A stretch of 30,437 nucleotides of DNA. Origin: JBOGJI01 sp050747865 (GTDB taxonomy: Bacteria > Acidobacteriota > Thermoanaerobaculia > Multivoradales > JAHEKO01). Where the stretch lies: NCBI GenBank assembly GCA_050747865.1, contig JBOGJI010000116.1, forward strand, positions 1 through 30,437. The letters are read 5' to 3'. Both the position numbers and the translations under genes were made by a program. Positions 7,901 to 15,443 of the stretch are shown here, piece by piece (position 1 is the first letter of the stretch; each line of letters begins with the position of its first letter). The notes beneath the pieces were generated by a model. It did no database searches. It saw nothing but the letters and a program-made list of their open reading frames with translations, and was not told the origin of the DNA.

Positions 7901-8495
7901 CGCCCGCAACGCGGCCGACTTCGAGTTCTTCCACAACGCCGACGGCGAGGATCCGCTGCCCGGTGTCACCGGCCCTGTGGCCGGCTTCTTCGGAGCCATC
8001 GCCGAGTGGTTCGACCGCGACCTCATGGCCGAGGTGGCGAAAGCGCGGCCGGACGTGACCTTCGTGCTCGTCGGCGGCGTCCACCGCACCACGGTCGAGG
8101 AGCTGCAGGCGCTGCCGAACGTCCGCTTCGAGGGCCTGCAGCCCTACGAGAAGATGCCGCTCTACCTGCGGCGCTTCGACGTCTGCCTGGTGCCCTTCGA
8201 GGTCTCCCCCGTCACCGCCGGCATGGACGTCGTGAAGCTCTACGAGTACTTGAGCCAGGGCAAGCCCGTGGTCACCACGCCGATCCGAGAGATCGTGACC
8301 TACGAGGAGCTGCTCTACCTCGCCGTGGACGCGGAGCAGTTCACGCGCCAGCTCGACCGCGCGCTGGCCGAGAGCGACCCCACCCTGCGCGACCGCCGCA
8401 TCGCCCTCGCCCGCGACAACACCTGGGGCGAGCGCCTGGACCGCATCGAATCGCAGATCCGCCAGGGACTCGCGGCAGGCGAGCTCAGGCGCTAA
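4953..8495 (+). CDS. pyruvyltransferase-GT4-GT4 trimodular protein
   Basis: 1,180-aa protein with three catalytic modules. Residues 1-385 resemble polysaccharide pyruvyltransferases (CsaB/WcaK family): LGDEAILAGM near the N-terminus, LLGGGSIFFDYWG, LMVYGAGVGPL, and AMRYHAALFALSGGVPTVALSYDPK near the end of the module. Residues about 432-800 form a GT-B family 4 glycosyltransferase, with FGGAERYALELA, VLWAGDGHP and the E-x7-E motif in SEGQSLACLEGM. Residues about 805-1180 form a second GT4-like module (RWQRPQQMM, VYDCMDDW, VVKLYEYLSQGKPVV) of the type that often begins with a WQRPQ motif. It would add sugars and a pyruvyl ketal to a surface glycan in the cytosol. ATG 4953 is the only sensible start, but no clear Shine-Dalgarno precedes it. 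The first 44 bases are also found, as a copy, beyond the VapBC module. Confidence 0.85.
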   Translation: MTAVTPTRVLLAGAPTGCWTNLGDEAILAGMAGALRAAWPDAALAVVSSNPEGFLDRYGCEAVPFREVERLAEAVAGADLVLLGGGSIFFDYWGCDPGTTLTPGHQGLSLWAGIALLAAANERPLMVYGAGVGPLRSAEGRLLAGAVFELAQAACLRDHGSLRALDALGLEGVAAEVTGDAALGVRLPQGPALELPRPWLGVALRQWEDNAEPERWQAATAAALDEHLERCGGTVLMVPCHRAVSWPLTDDAGAGEAVRARMAHRDRVHSVDVDLPWAERAALLARCDLVLAMRYHAALFALSGGVPTVALSYDPKVASLMAECGLEDFNVPLERTRGEDVARLLERARREQVAVAATAQRGVAALRERERGSIARARELVSGPVEPGAGGRAVRGLIERLADDTGDRSTTVTEALRRLASGIGPGHRTARPAGKRVAILTNRLLDRDTGAPCFGGAERYALELARLLRDLGLEPTFFQREGAWGEGDYFGFPVVGLPRGEPFSEFELGVGEAFFERTRDFDHVLCLMPNYASGPLREDALVVCHGVWWDHDLYRDGFCIRSPEWYQHLERVFARPRKVVSVDTNSINVVRALFPAAAERMTLIPSWVDTERFHPPERLAADTPLVLFPRRADVVRGARLMEPILERLPQGCRVLWAGDGHPGLVAELRRLAAGDPRFEHRAASFDEMPELYREADICVIPSVGSEGQSLACLEGMASGCAVVATRVGGLPELIRDEVDGLLCDPTPDSIASAIRRLLDDPALRERLQREARASAERHSLDRWRARWTALLAELGWASREAGPETPYDIVCFAIINWEFRWQRPQQMMALWGRRGRRVFYLRISDFLPPGGEPVAIEPLAENVWQVRIALPVGFSFYSGEHPEGFTAAGLEALRALRERFAIDNAVAVVELASWTPLARAAREAFGWPIVYDCMDDWKTFPGIGQQPALMAREEELVATADLMVVSSGTIQERWAGRRPDVLLARNAADFEFFHNADGEDPLPGVTGPVAGFFGAIAEWFDRDLMAEVAKARPDVTFVLVGGVHRTTVEELQALPNVRFEGLQPYEKMPLYLRRFDVCLVPFEVSPVTAGMDVVKLYEYLSQGKPVVTTPIREIVTYEELLYLAVDAEQFTRQLDRALAESDPTLRDRRIALARDNTWGERLDRIESQIRQGLAAGELRR
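4954..4996 (+). repeat. 43-bp direct repeat, copy 2 (inside the start of the 4953 gene)
   Basis: Perfect match to 4139-4181. It covers bases 2-44 of the intact pyruvyltransferase-GT4-GT4 gene. The spacer between the copies is 772 bases and contains little besides vapB and vapC. Confidence 0.9.
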
Positions 8496-8496
8496 C

Positions 8497-8534
8497 GATG
8501 CAAGTTGTTGATCTATTGTGCAACAACCTGCATC
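8497..8534. terminator. 14-bp stem hairpin between convergent genes
   Basis: The arms 8497-8510 and 8521-8534 pair over 14 bp with one mismatch around a 10-base loop. As RNA from the minus strand the mismatch becomes a G-U pair. It sits between the stops of the convergent genes at 8495 and 8581, in an AT-richer patch. There is no T-run, so a bidirectional terminator or 3'-end stabiliser is an inference. Confidence 0.6.
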
Positions 8535-8580
8535 GCCGAACAGGAGCGCACCCGCCGCCGCGAGGCGCTGCCCGCGAGCC

Positions 8581-9498
8581 TCAAAGAGCGTCCAGGGACT
8601 GCCGCAGGAACCGTCGCGCCGACGGCCGGGGGGCGCCGAGGTAGAGCGCCTCGTAGGCCGGCGGCTCGAAGTCCTCGCCGGTCGCCTCCCGGTATTCGAC
8701 CTCGAAGGGGTGGTAGCCCCACGGCCGCGACGTGGCGACGCCGCCGTGCACCTGGTGGAAGGTGCCCTCGGACAGCAGGCAGACGTTGCGCGCCCGCGGC
8801 CGCGTCACGTAGCGGCGAAAGATCTCGAGATTGCACATGCCGCCGCCGGGAGAGGTGAAGCGCTCGTCGTAGCCGCCCAGGCGCTTGAAGAGCTCGCGCC
8901 GCATGGAGAACGCGTTGCTCTCGTTGATGGGCCGGAAGTAGCCCATGCTCGAGGAGCCGGCGAAGACCGCGATGTCGAAGAGGCCGTCCGGCCGGTCCGG
9001 CCAGCCGCTCTCCGCGATGAGGCGGTCCTCCACCTCCCGGTCGTAACCCTCAGCCGTCGACTCCATCTGCACCTTGGGTCCGAGGTGCCAGGCCAGCGTG
9101 TAGACGAAGGCGCCCTCGACCAGGTCGTGGGCGGCCAGGGTCTCGGCGTAGAGCCGATCGGTGAAGATCCGCGCGCCGTCGATCGCGAACAGCAGGATGT
9201 CGCCGCGCGCCAGCTCCCGCGCCGCCCAGCTCATGGCGAAGACCGGCGACGGGCGTGGCTGCGGCATGTCGACCAGGGTGACGCCGGGAGGCAACCGGCC
9301 CCGTTCCCGGCCGTCGAGCTTGCGAGTCGAGCCGTTGTCGACCACGATCACCTCGTAGGCCGCGGCTTCGACGTCCTTCTGGTAGGGAACGCCCGCCGAC
9401 AGGATGGTCCGCGGCGCCTCGCGCGGCATGTCGTAGGTGCAGAGGATGACCGACAGCCGGGGGCGTGGCGCGGCGTCGCCGGAACCGGGTCGGAGCAT
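8581..9498 (-). CDS. family 2 glycosyltransferase
   Basis: 305-aa protein, GT-A fold. From ATG 9498 it begins MLRPGSGDAAPRPRLSVILC; the strand SVILCTYDMPR and then YEVIVVDNGSTRK are the UDP-sugar-binding start of GT2 enzymes. GDILLFAIDGARIF sits where DxD normally binds metal, here reduced to a single Asp. INESNAFSMRRELFKRLGGYDERF is the typical acceptor-side GT2 block. The C-terminal third carries HQVHGG. It is transcribed against its neighbours, converging on the fusion gene to the left and diverging from the ABC exporter to the right. A -10-like TATGAT ends six bases before the ATG, suggesting a leaderless message. The longer frame to 9798 overlaps the permease gene and is rejected. Confidence 0.85.
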   Translation of the reverse strand: MLRPGSGDAAPRPRLSVILCTYDMPREAPRTILSAGVPYQKDVEAAAYEVIVVDNGSTRKLDGRERGRLPPGVTLVDMPQPRPSPVFAMSWAARELARGDILLFAIDGARIFTDRLYAETLAAHDLVEGAFVYTLAWHLGPKVQMESTAEGYDREVEDRLIAESGWPDRPDGLFDIAVFAGSSSMGYFRPINESNAFSMRRELFKRLGGYDERFTSPGGGMCNLEIFRRYVTRPRARNVCLLSEGTFHQVHGGVATSRPWGYHPFEVEYREATGEDFEPPAYEALYLGAPRPSARRFLRQSLDAL

Positions 9499-9504
9499 CC
9501 CCGG

Positions 9505-9510
9505 ATCATA
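9505..9510 (-). promoter_or_regulatory. -10 box of the GT2 gene
   Basis: TATGAT on the minus strand ends six bases before ATG 9498, so the predicted transcription start falls on the A of the start codon. No convincing -35 is seen. Confidence 0.4.
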
Positions 9511-9601
9511 GCTGCGACTCTGCTCTGCTAAGCTTCCCGGCCGAGGGCGCCATGCCGGATGTACCTGCCCTCTCCTCCTCGAAACCCCAGGTGATGCCGC
9601 A

Positions 9602-10447
9602 TTGCCTTCCACGGACGTCCTGACATCGGAGCCGCGACGGCCCCGCGCGCGAGCCGGACCGGTCGCCCTGCTCTCGGAGGCCCTGCGCGACTTCGGCACG
9701 GCGCTGAAGATGCGGCCGGTGTGGATGGCGCTCGCCGCCGAGGACATCGGCGACGCCCATCGCCGCACGTTGCTCGGGCCGGTCTGGATGCTGCTCAACT
9801 ATCTCCTGTACGCCGGCACGTTCATCCTCCTGTTCGGGCGGGTGCACGGCGGCGCAGGCTACCCTGCCTACGTCGCGGTCGGGCTCATGGTGTGGCACTT
9901 CATCAGCGAGACGATCAGTCAGAGCGTGGGGCTCTTCGTCCGCGAGGAGGGCTTCATCAAGGGCACCGTCCTGCCACTCTCGGTCTACGTCCTGCGCCAG
10001 AGCGCGCAGGCGACGATCCGTGCCGGATACGCCTTGATCGGGATGGCCGGCATCTTGATCTTCAGCCACTCGAGCCCGGCGCTGAGCTGGCTGTGGGCGA
10101 TCCCGGGGGCGGCGCTGGTCGTCGTCACCGCCCCGGCCGCGGTGATCCTGTTCGCCATCGGCGGCATCATCCTTCCCGACACTCGGTACATCGTCGGCAA
10201 CCTCATGCGCCTAGGCATGTTCCTGGCCCCGATCTTCTGGTATCCCAGCGAAGCCGGCGGGATGCGCAACCAGGTCTATCGCTGGAACCCCTTCACCTAC
10301 TACATCGAGCTGGTGCGCTCGCCCATCGTCGCCGGCGAGCTCCCTTTCACCGCCTGGCAGGTCTGCATCGCGGCCAGCCTCCTGCTCTGGATCATCGCCC
10401 TCCTCGCCCTGGGGCGCTATCGCAAGCAGCTCGTGTTCCTGTACTGA
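9602..10447 (+). CDS. wzm: ABC-2 polysaccharide exporter permease
   Basis: 281-aa inner-membrane permease of an O-antigen/capsule ABC exporter (Wzm/KpsM/TagG type). After a basic cytosolic N-terminus and an amphipathic helix (RPVWMALAAEDIGDAHRRTLLG) it has about six hydrophobic segments, including LLNYLLYAGTFILLF, AGYALIGMAGILIF and a final LLLWIIALLALG. Motifs common to the family are RTLLGPVWMLL near the start and RYIVGNLMRLGMFLAPIFW followed by NPFTYYIELVRSP near the end. The start is TTG 9602, supported by AGGTGA seven bases upstream. It lies three bases before the ATPase gene, so the two are co-translated. It would form the channel through which the finished glycan crosses the membrane. 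Confidence 0.9.
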   Translation: MPSTDVLTSEPRRPRARAGPVALLSEALRDFGTALKMRPVWMALAAEDIGDAHRRTLLGPVWMLLNYLLYAGTFILLFGRVHGGAGYPAYVAVGLMVWHFISETISQSVGLFVREEGFIKGTVLPLSVYVLRQSAQATIRAGYALIGMAGILIFSHSSPALSWLWAIPGAALVVVTAPAAVILFAIGGIILPDTRYIVGNLMRLGMFLAPIFWYPSEAGGMRNQVYRWNPFTYYIELVRSPIVAGELPFTAWQVCIAASLLLWIIALLALGRYRKQLVFLY

Positions 10448-10450
10448 CCG

Positions 10451-11257
10451 ATGGTATCGATCCGCACCGACAAGCTCGGTCTCACCTACCCGATCGGCGG
10501 CAAGCTGACGCTCGCCAGGCTCGACCGTCGCCTGGCCGGCGTCGAGCCCGCCGGCGCCGGCGGCAAGCTGATGGAGCTCGGCAGGAAACGCTACGTCCGG
10601 GCGCTCAAGGACGTCAGCTTTTCCCTCGCGGCGGGGGACCGCCTGGGGCTGGTGGGCAGCAACGGCGCCGGCAAGACGACCCTGCTCAAGGTCCTCTACG
10701 GGATCTTCGACCCAACCGAAGGCGAAGTCGCGATCCACGGGCGCGTCGACGCCCTGTTCAACATCCAGCTCGGCTTCCGGCGGGAGGCGACCGGCCGGCG
10801 CAACCTCGAGCTGCGCGGCCTCATCAACGGCTGGAGCGGCGAGGAGATCGCGCAGCGCATGGACGAGATCGTCGAGTTCAGCGAGCTCGGCGATTTCATC
10901 GACATGCCGGTGAAGGCCTACTCCCAGGGCATGGCCGCACGCCTCGCCTTCGCCGTGGCCACCACGATGGAGCCCGAGATCCTGCTCATGGACGAGTGGA
11001 TCGGCGCCGGCGACCCGCGCTTCCAGGACAAGGCCAAGGCGCGCATGGAGGCCATGGCCGCCCGTGCCGGGATCATCGTCCTCGCCTCCCACAACCACGG
11101 GCTCCTGCAACGCACCTGCACCAAGGTGCTGGAGCTCGAGAAGGGCGAGGTCGCCTACTTCGGCGACGCCGCCGCGTACTTCGAGGCTCGATCGACCACC
11201 CCGGATACCCGCCCCCCGGCCTCGAAGCCGGTGAGGAAGCTCTCGCGGAGCTCGTGA
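10451..11257 (+). CDS. wzt: ABC exporter ATP-binding protein
   Basis: 268-aa ATPase partner of the permease. Walker A is GSNGAGKTT (69-77), the ABC signature region is YSQGMAARLAFA (157-168), and Walker B is ILLMDE (177-182) with catalytic Glu182. The Q-loop region shows NIQLGFR and the switch His is in ASHNHG. The length is that of the short Wzt/KpsT/TagH class: the C-terminal carbohydrate-binding domain that some Wzt proteins use to recognise capped O-antigen is absent. This argues for export that does not depend on a terminal cap read by the ATPase. Its stop overlaps a possible GTG start (11254) of the next gene. Confidence 0.93.
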   Translation: MVSIRTDKLGLTYPIGGKLTLARLDRRLAGVEPAGAGGKLMELGRKRYVRALKDVSFSLAAGDRLGLVGSNGAGKTTLLKVLYGIFDPTEGEVAIHGRVDALFNIQLGFRREATGRRNLELRGLINGWSGEEIAQRMDEIVEFSELGDFIDMPVKAYSQGMAARLAFAVATTMEPEILLMDEWIGAGDPRFQDKAKARMEAMAARAGIIVLASHNHGLLQRTCTKVLELEKGEVAYFGDAAAYFEARSTTPDTRPPASKPVRKLSRSS

Positions 11258-11274
11258 CCGGCCCGAGGCCTGAC

Positions 11275-11997
11275 ATGATCCGGAACGTCTACCGCCGGGC
11301 CGGCCATTGCCCGATCTGCGAGACGACGGTCGAGCTCGCCGCCAGGTTCTCCTGGTTCCGCGACCATCTCCTGTGCTCGGGATGTGGCTCCATCCCAAGG
11401 GAGCGGGCCCTCGCCCTCGTCCTCGAACGGCGGCTGCCGCACTGGCGCACGCTCGCGATCCATGAGTCCTCCCCGGTGAGCCGCGGCATCTCGCGCAAGC
11501 TGCGCGAGCAGTGTCCCGGCTACGTCGCGACCCAATATTTCCCGGACTCGGCCGTCGGCGGGCTCGTACGCGGGGTCCGCAACGAAAATCTAGAGGCCCA
11601 GACCTTCCCGGACTCCGCCTTCGACCTGGTCGTCACCCTCGACGTCATGGAGCACGTCAACCGCCCCGAGCTCGTCGTCCAGGAGATCGCGCGGACCCTG
11701 AAGCCCGGCGGCGCCTACCTCTTCACGACCCCCACCTACAAGGGCCAACCGAACAGCGAGCGCCGCGCCCTGTACACGGAGGACGGCTCCGTCGAGCATC
11801 TCGCCGAGCCCGAGTACCACGGCAACCCGGTCAGCGACGCCGGCTCCATGGTGACGTTCCACTACGGCTACGATCTTCCCGAGCTGATCCACGAATGGTC
11901 CGGCATGGACGCGGAGGTGCACCGCTTCCACGACCACGTGCACGGCATCATCGGCGAGTTCACCGAGGTCTACGTCGCCACGAAGCCGACCGTCTAG
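11275..11997 (+). CDS. zinc-knuckle class I methyltransferase
   Basis: 240 aa from ATG 11275; GTG at 11254, overlapping the ATPase stop as GTGA, is an equally plausible in-frame start (247 aa). The N-terminus carries a Cys4 knuckle (C12, C15, C34, C37; CPIC and CSGC). The C-terminal two-thirds has the post-SAM part of a Methyltransf_11-type fold: FDLVVTLDVMEHV, then LKPGGAYLFTTPTY. The usual glycine-rich SAM motif is replaced by LAIHESSPVSRG. The family modifies sugars or lipids; the substrate is unknown. Its place directly behind wzm-wzt suggests that it finishes or caps the exported glycan. Confidence 0.8.
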   Translation: MIRNVYRRAGHCPICETTVELAARFSWFRDHLLCSGCGSIPRERALALVLERRLPHWRTLAIHESSPVSRGISRKLREQCPGYVATQYFPDSAVGGLVRGVRNENLEAQTFPDSAFDLVVTLDVMEHVNRPELVVQEIARTLKPGGAYLFTTPTYKGQPNSERRALYTEDGSVEHLAEPEYHGNPVSDAGSMVTFHYGYDLPELIHEWSGMDAEVHRFHDHVHGIIGEFTEVYVATKPTV

Positions 11998-12012
11998 CCT
12001 TCGAAGGGCTAG
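11994..12012. terminator. palindrome between convergent methyltransferase genes
   Basis: CTAGCC and GGCTAG arms enclose TTCGAAG (19 bases). It fills the 15-base gap between the converging stop codons (TAG 11995-11997 and TGA 12015-12013) and includes one of them. A bidirectional terminator is likely although there is no T-run. Confidence 0.45.
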
Positions 12013-12879
12013 TCATCGGGGTACCAGGGCAACACCGATCTGCAGCGGCTCGAGCAGGTCGCGATCCACGGCCGCCATCCGCCATCCGCACTCCGCCGCC
12101 AGCTCGTCGAGGAAGTCGAAAGACATGGTCGTGTCGCCGTAACTGTCGTTGACGTCCGAGCCTTCGAACGTCTGGAAGGCGTATCCACGCTGCTCGTGCT
12201 CCCTCCGAAGTCCCTCCACCATCGCCCTCGGCCAGCGCCCCTCGCGCATGGACCAGAACTCATGCGATCGGATGGTGATGATGAATGCCGACTCCGGCGC
12301 GACCCGCGCCCGCACGGCCTGCAGCACGGCCTTCGCGACCTCGGCGGGGATGTGAGTGAAAACGGAGAACGCGAAGACCAGATCGAACTCCTCGCCGTCG
12401 AACGGCAGCACCGCCGGCGCTGCAGCGACCAGCGCCGTCCGATTCGGCACCCTCCCCTTATCGCACTCCTTCAGCGAGGCCTCCATCACGTCGACGCCGT
12501 ACACGCGATCGACCGGGCTGAAATAGTTCGCGAGCCGCAATAGACGGCCCCAGCCGCAACCGTAGTCGAGGATCCGGCAATCGCGCGTTCCCCGTCCCGT
12601 GACGCGGTACTTCATCACCTCCATCAGGCGCATCGTCGCGCAAGACCGCCGCATCAGGCTCGAGCCCGAGTCCCCTGTCCACCTCTTCTGGACCTTCTCC
12701 GGCGGCTGTACGGGCAAGACGGATCGCAACGCCGGATAGGCTCCGGGAACCTCCACGTGCAGGCTGCAGAAGTCCGCCAGGGGTAGCGTCCTCAGCCGCG
12801 CGTACGCGTCGACGACGGAGCCCTCCGCCGCCGCGAGATTGGCGGCCGTCAGGGTCTCGAAGGTGTATCTGGGCAGCAT
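12013..12879 (-). CDS. class I SAM-dependent methyltransferase
   Basis: 288 aa. SAM-binding motif I is RILDYGCGWGRLL (102-114), motif II is VYGVDVMEASL, and the strand before the active site is FDLVFAFSVFTHI. After this comes AFIITIRSHEFW, the usual late Rossmann strand. The first 85 residues are an accessory region without recognisable motifs. It is the last gene of the five-gene leftward operon that begins at 18859, four bases after the SGNH gene, so it is expected to be co-transcribed with the sulfotransferases. A glycan O-methyltransferase is the likeliest role; the substrate is unknown. Confidence 0.85.
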   Translation of the reverse strand: MLPRYTFETLTAANLAAAEGSVVDAYARLRTLPLADFCSLHVEVPGAYPALRSVLPVQPPEKVQKRWTGDSGSSLMRRSCATMRLMEVMKYRVTGRGTRDCRILDYGCGWGRLLRLANYFSPVDRVYGVDVMEASLKECDKGRVPNRTALVAAAPAVLPFDGEEFDLVFAFSVFTHIPAEVAKAVLQAVRARVAPESAFIITIRSHEFWSMREGRWPRAMVEGLRREHEQRGYAFQTFEGSDVNDSYGDTTMSFDFLDELAAECGWRMAAVDRDLLEPLQIGVALVPR

Positions 12880-12883
12880 CGGT

Positions 12884-13813
12884 CTAGCTCTCGACCTCCC
12901 TCATCTTCGCGGCTACGTACTCCTCGAGCGAGAACTCGTCGTCCGGCACTCGCGGCATGAATCGCTCCACGATCTCCGTCACGACGATGTCAGGAGCGCA
13001 ACGGCGCACATACCCGAAATCCACTCGTGCCGACCAGACGAAATGGACCTCACGAAACGTCTCCGCGAGCATGCCGGTCAGCAGGGCGGCGCGGTATTCC
13101 GAGAACGAGTCCCCGAAGAGCACGAGGCGGCGCGGGTCCGTATAGGACGGGTTCTCGAACACCACGCTCGAGCCTATGTGCAGGCCCAGGTCGTTCTCAC
13201 GGTGCGTCCGCTCCTTGAACTCCACGATCTCGTTCGCCGCGACGCGACGAGCGTCTTGCGCGAACCGGTAGAACCTCACGGTCTCGGTCAGCGGCGGCGA
13301 CAGCTTGCCCCCGAGATCCATGGGCCGCTCCACCTCCCGAAAAGGCCGCTGCAGCATGTCCCTTCGCGGTTCCGCCCCGAGCCTCGCGCAGATCAGCTCG
13401 TAGGCGGCGAAACATCCCCATGGCGTCCAATGACTGTCCGTTTTCCAGTACAGGAGGCGCCCGGCCTTCTCCCGAGCAAAGTGCTCCCTGGGATCCACCA
13501 CCAGCCGGCCGAGCATGGCGCGCTCCCCACGCGAGGCGCGGCCGAACAGCGCACCGAGCGGGCCCCTGCCCGCGTGCCTGCTCCCGCAACCGGCCTCCTC
13601 GTAGTAGACCGTCTCCTTGTTGGGCGCGACCAGGTGAAGATAGGCAATTCCCGCCAGCGCGCTCTCCCGTGCGGCGAGGCGCTCGCACCATCGACTGACG
13701 AGGCGACGCCCGAACTTCTGGTCTCCGCGCAGGTAGGCGCTCGGGTCGTTGGCCCCGCCGGAAAGGAACAGCCACCCATCCCGTCCCACCAGAACGCCGT
13801 TCGTCACCTCCAT
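12884..13813 (-). CDS. AlgX/AlgJ-like SGNH-hydrolase-type protein
   Basis: 309 aa from ATG 13813; GTG at 13837, overlapping the preceding stop as GTGA, would add eight residues. The N-terminal GRDGWLFLSGG, then KTDSHWTPWG with Asp126 and His128, and LVLFGDSFSEY with Ser236 form the order seen in the SGNH-like domain of AlgX and AlgJ, which O-acetylate alginate. Those proteins carry a signal peptide or membrane anchor; none is present here, so this protein may act in the cytosol or with a partner. A reaction on the glycan (acetyl transfer or removal) is inferred. It lies between a sulfotransferase gene and a methyltransferase gene of one operon. A longer frame reaching 14422 only reads the sulfotransferase gene in another phase. 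Confidence 0.72.
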   Translation of the reverse strand: MEVTNGVLVGRDGWLFLSGGANDPSAYLRGDQKFGRRLVSRWCERLAARESALAGIAYLHLVAPNKETVYYEEAGCGSRHAGRGPLGALFGRASRGERAMLGRLVVDPREHFAREKAGRLLYWKTDSHWTPWGCFAAYELICARLGAEPRRDMLQRPFREVERPMDLGGKLSPPLTETVRFYRFAQDARRVAANEIVEFKERTHRENDLGLHIGSSVVFENPSYTDPRRLVLFGDSFSEYRAALLTGMLAETFREVHFVWSARVDFGYVRRCAPDIVVTEIVERFMPRVPDDEFSLEEYVAAKMREVES

Positions 13814-13833
13814 CGAGCGGATCCCGCCACCCC

Positions 13834-14589
13834 TCACGGCGAACCGGCGACGCGCGCGAAGGCCTCCTGGTCCTTGGCGAAGAAGCGCGACAGCTTGTTC
13901 CTGAGCTCCGGTGCCAGCTCCGACATGTTCCGTCTCACGGAGTACTTGAGCTTCTCGAACTCCCGGCTGTAGATCCCGTTCAGCCCCAGGAACGAGAACA
14001 CCCTCTCCATCGTCGACCTCGCGGACGCCCGCAAGTCCTCGTTCCTCAGGAACAGGAGGTTCTCCCGCGGGAACGCGTTGCGGTAAAACATCGCCTTGCG
14101 GGCGTACGAGCTGAAATAGAGAGTCTGGTGCAGGAAGTTCTCCCGCGCGTCGGTCAACGTGATACAGCTGGCGAACGGACCGTCGAAGAACTCGTTGATG
14201 TCCATGTCCTGCAGGAGAGGCACCTTGTTGATGTTCCGCAGATGGTAGAAATGGGAGATCGCCCTCTCCACGGGGTCGCGAGTGATGACGATGATCTTGG
14301 CGTCCGGGTTGAACTCCTTGATGCTCTGCGGAATGGCGTTCGTATACGCCAGGTCGAAGTAGCTCGGGCTCGCCTCTCCGGTGATCTTGTCGGGCGGGCA
14401 TCGGAAATGATCCATGTACCACTGCATACCCTTGTAGGGGTACAGCGAGAAGTAGTGGATCTCCTTCTGGACCGCGCTCTCGACCTGCTCGTGCATGCAG
14501 ATGAACTCGTAGAGCACCGTCGTCCCACCCTTCATGGTGCCGACGATGAAGAAGCTGGGCTTGACGCTTCCGTGCAAGGCCTCCGTCAC
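13834..14589 (-). CDS. PAPS-dependent sulfotransferase
   Basis: 251 aa from GTG 14589, which overlaps the previous gene's stop by four bases (GTGA). The 5'-phosphosulfate loop is FFIVGTMKGGTTVLYEF (13-29), and the 3'-phosphate motif is ITRDPVERAISHFYH with Arg104 and Ser112, both complete. The family moves sulfate from PAPS to hydroxyl or amino groups of sugars. The rest, including GEASPSYF and NLLFLRNEDL, matches the heparan-type sulfotransferase fold. It probably sulfates a sugar in the locus glycan. The longer frame to 14643 runs into the neighbouring gene and is not used. Confidence 0.9.
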   Translation of the reverse strand: MTEALHGSVKPSFFIVGTMKGGTTVLYEFICMHEQVESAVQKEIHYFSLYPYKGMQWYMDHFRCPPDKITGEASPSYFDLAYTNAIPQSIKEFNPDAKIIVITRDPVERAISHFYHLRNINKVPLLQDMDINEFFDGPFASCITLTDARENFLHQTLYFSSYARKAMFYRNAFPRENLLFLRNEDLRASARSTMERVFSFLGLNGIYSREFEKLKYSVRRNMSELAPELRNKLSRFFAKDQEAFARVAGSP

Positions 14590-15443
14590 GGCAGGTCCCC
14601 GACCGCCTCGCGCTGCGTGGCTCTCAGCGCGTCCGCGTACCACCCGGCCTCTGCGGCGAGGACGGCGGAGGCGAGCTTGCGCAACCCGTCGAGCTGCTCC
14701 GGCGGTGAGCGCTTCCGCTGCGAGACGATGTCCTGGCGGGCGATCTTTGCGACGGCGGCCTCGTCGAACGGCGCGCCGAGCCGCAGGAACTCGCCGAGCT
14801 CGGCGACGGTCGCGTACGGGCTGGCGGTGACGCGCTCGAAAAACACGGTGCGCGCGCGCTCCCCGAGACGGCTCGCCGCCTCCTGGTAGAAGAGGAAGAA
14901 CGGCTTGACCTGGTTGTCGGCGAACCGGGCCACCCAGGCTCCGTAGTCCTCGAGGCTCGCGCGCTCATTCTGCACGGCCGCGGACGCGAAGCTGACGCAG
15001 GAGTCCACCGGGTCGCGCAGCAAGAGGATGAACTGTGCCTCCGGGTAGATCGCGATCAGGAAGTCCAGCACCTCCGTCTGGCTGTAGCGGATCTCCTTGA
15101 AGCCCCAGCGCCGTCCCTCTCCGACGCGCTCGGCGAACAACTTGTCGAGGAGCTCGCGGACGCCGCGACTGAAGTCCTGTTGCGAGAACGAGCCGTCCCA
15201 GGCGGTCCACCTTTCGGGGTTCAACGGGCGGTCGGATTCGAGCAGCCAGCGACCGCGAGCCTCGTCCTCGGGTATCCACTCGCAGCGCGCGACGGTGAGC
15301 CACGCGGCCTTGAGGGCGTTGAGGAAACCCGCGTGCTCGCCGAAGATGACCAGCTCCGGGTGGGTGTTCAGGAGCTTCTGCAGGAGCGTGCTCCCCGCGC
15401 GGCCGGTCGACAGCACGATCACCGGTCGATCCCGCGGTGTCAT
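14586..15443 (-). CDS. sulfotransferase, second of the leftward operon
   Basis: 285 aa from ATG 15443, which overlaps the fusion gene's stop as ATGA. The PAPS loop is VLSTGRAGSTLLQKLLNTHP (10-29) and the 3'-phosphate motif is FILLLRDPVDSCVSF with Arg143. It belongs to the Sulfotransfer_3-like group and is clearly a different sequence type from the sulfotransferase encoded next to it, so the two probably act at different positions or on different sugars. GTG at 15452 would add three residues. It is translationally coupled on both sides. Confidence 0.88.
   Translation of the reverse strand: MTPRDRPVIVLSTGRAGSTLLQKLLNTHPELVIFGEHAGFLNALKAAWLTVARCEWIPEDEARGRWLLESDRPLNPERWTAWDGSFSQQDFSRGVRELLDKLFAERVGEGRRWGFKEIRYSQTEVLDFLIAIYPEAQFILLLRDPVDSCVSFASAAVQNERASLEDYGAWVARFADNQVKPFFLFYQEAASRLGERARTVFFERVTASPYATVAELGEFLRLGAPFDEAAVAKIARQDIVSQRKRSPPEQLDGLRKLASAVLAAEAGWYADALRATQREAVGDLP

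Noticed and set aside
6558..8084. 508-codon minus-strand frame inside the 4953-8495 gene
   Set aside because: Low-complexity antisense shadow; the plus strand shows clear GT4 motifs throughout.
9721..11253. Upstream part of the long frame that ends at 11997
   Set aside because: It overlaps wzm and wzt in another phase and is Arg/His-rich; only the part from about 11254 or 11275 is the methyltransferase gene.
13814..14422. N-terminal extension of the AlgX-like frame
   Set aside because: It reads the sulfotransferase gene in another phase; the true start is at 13813 or 13837.
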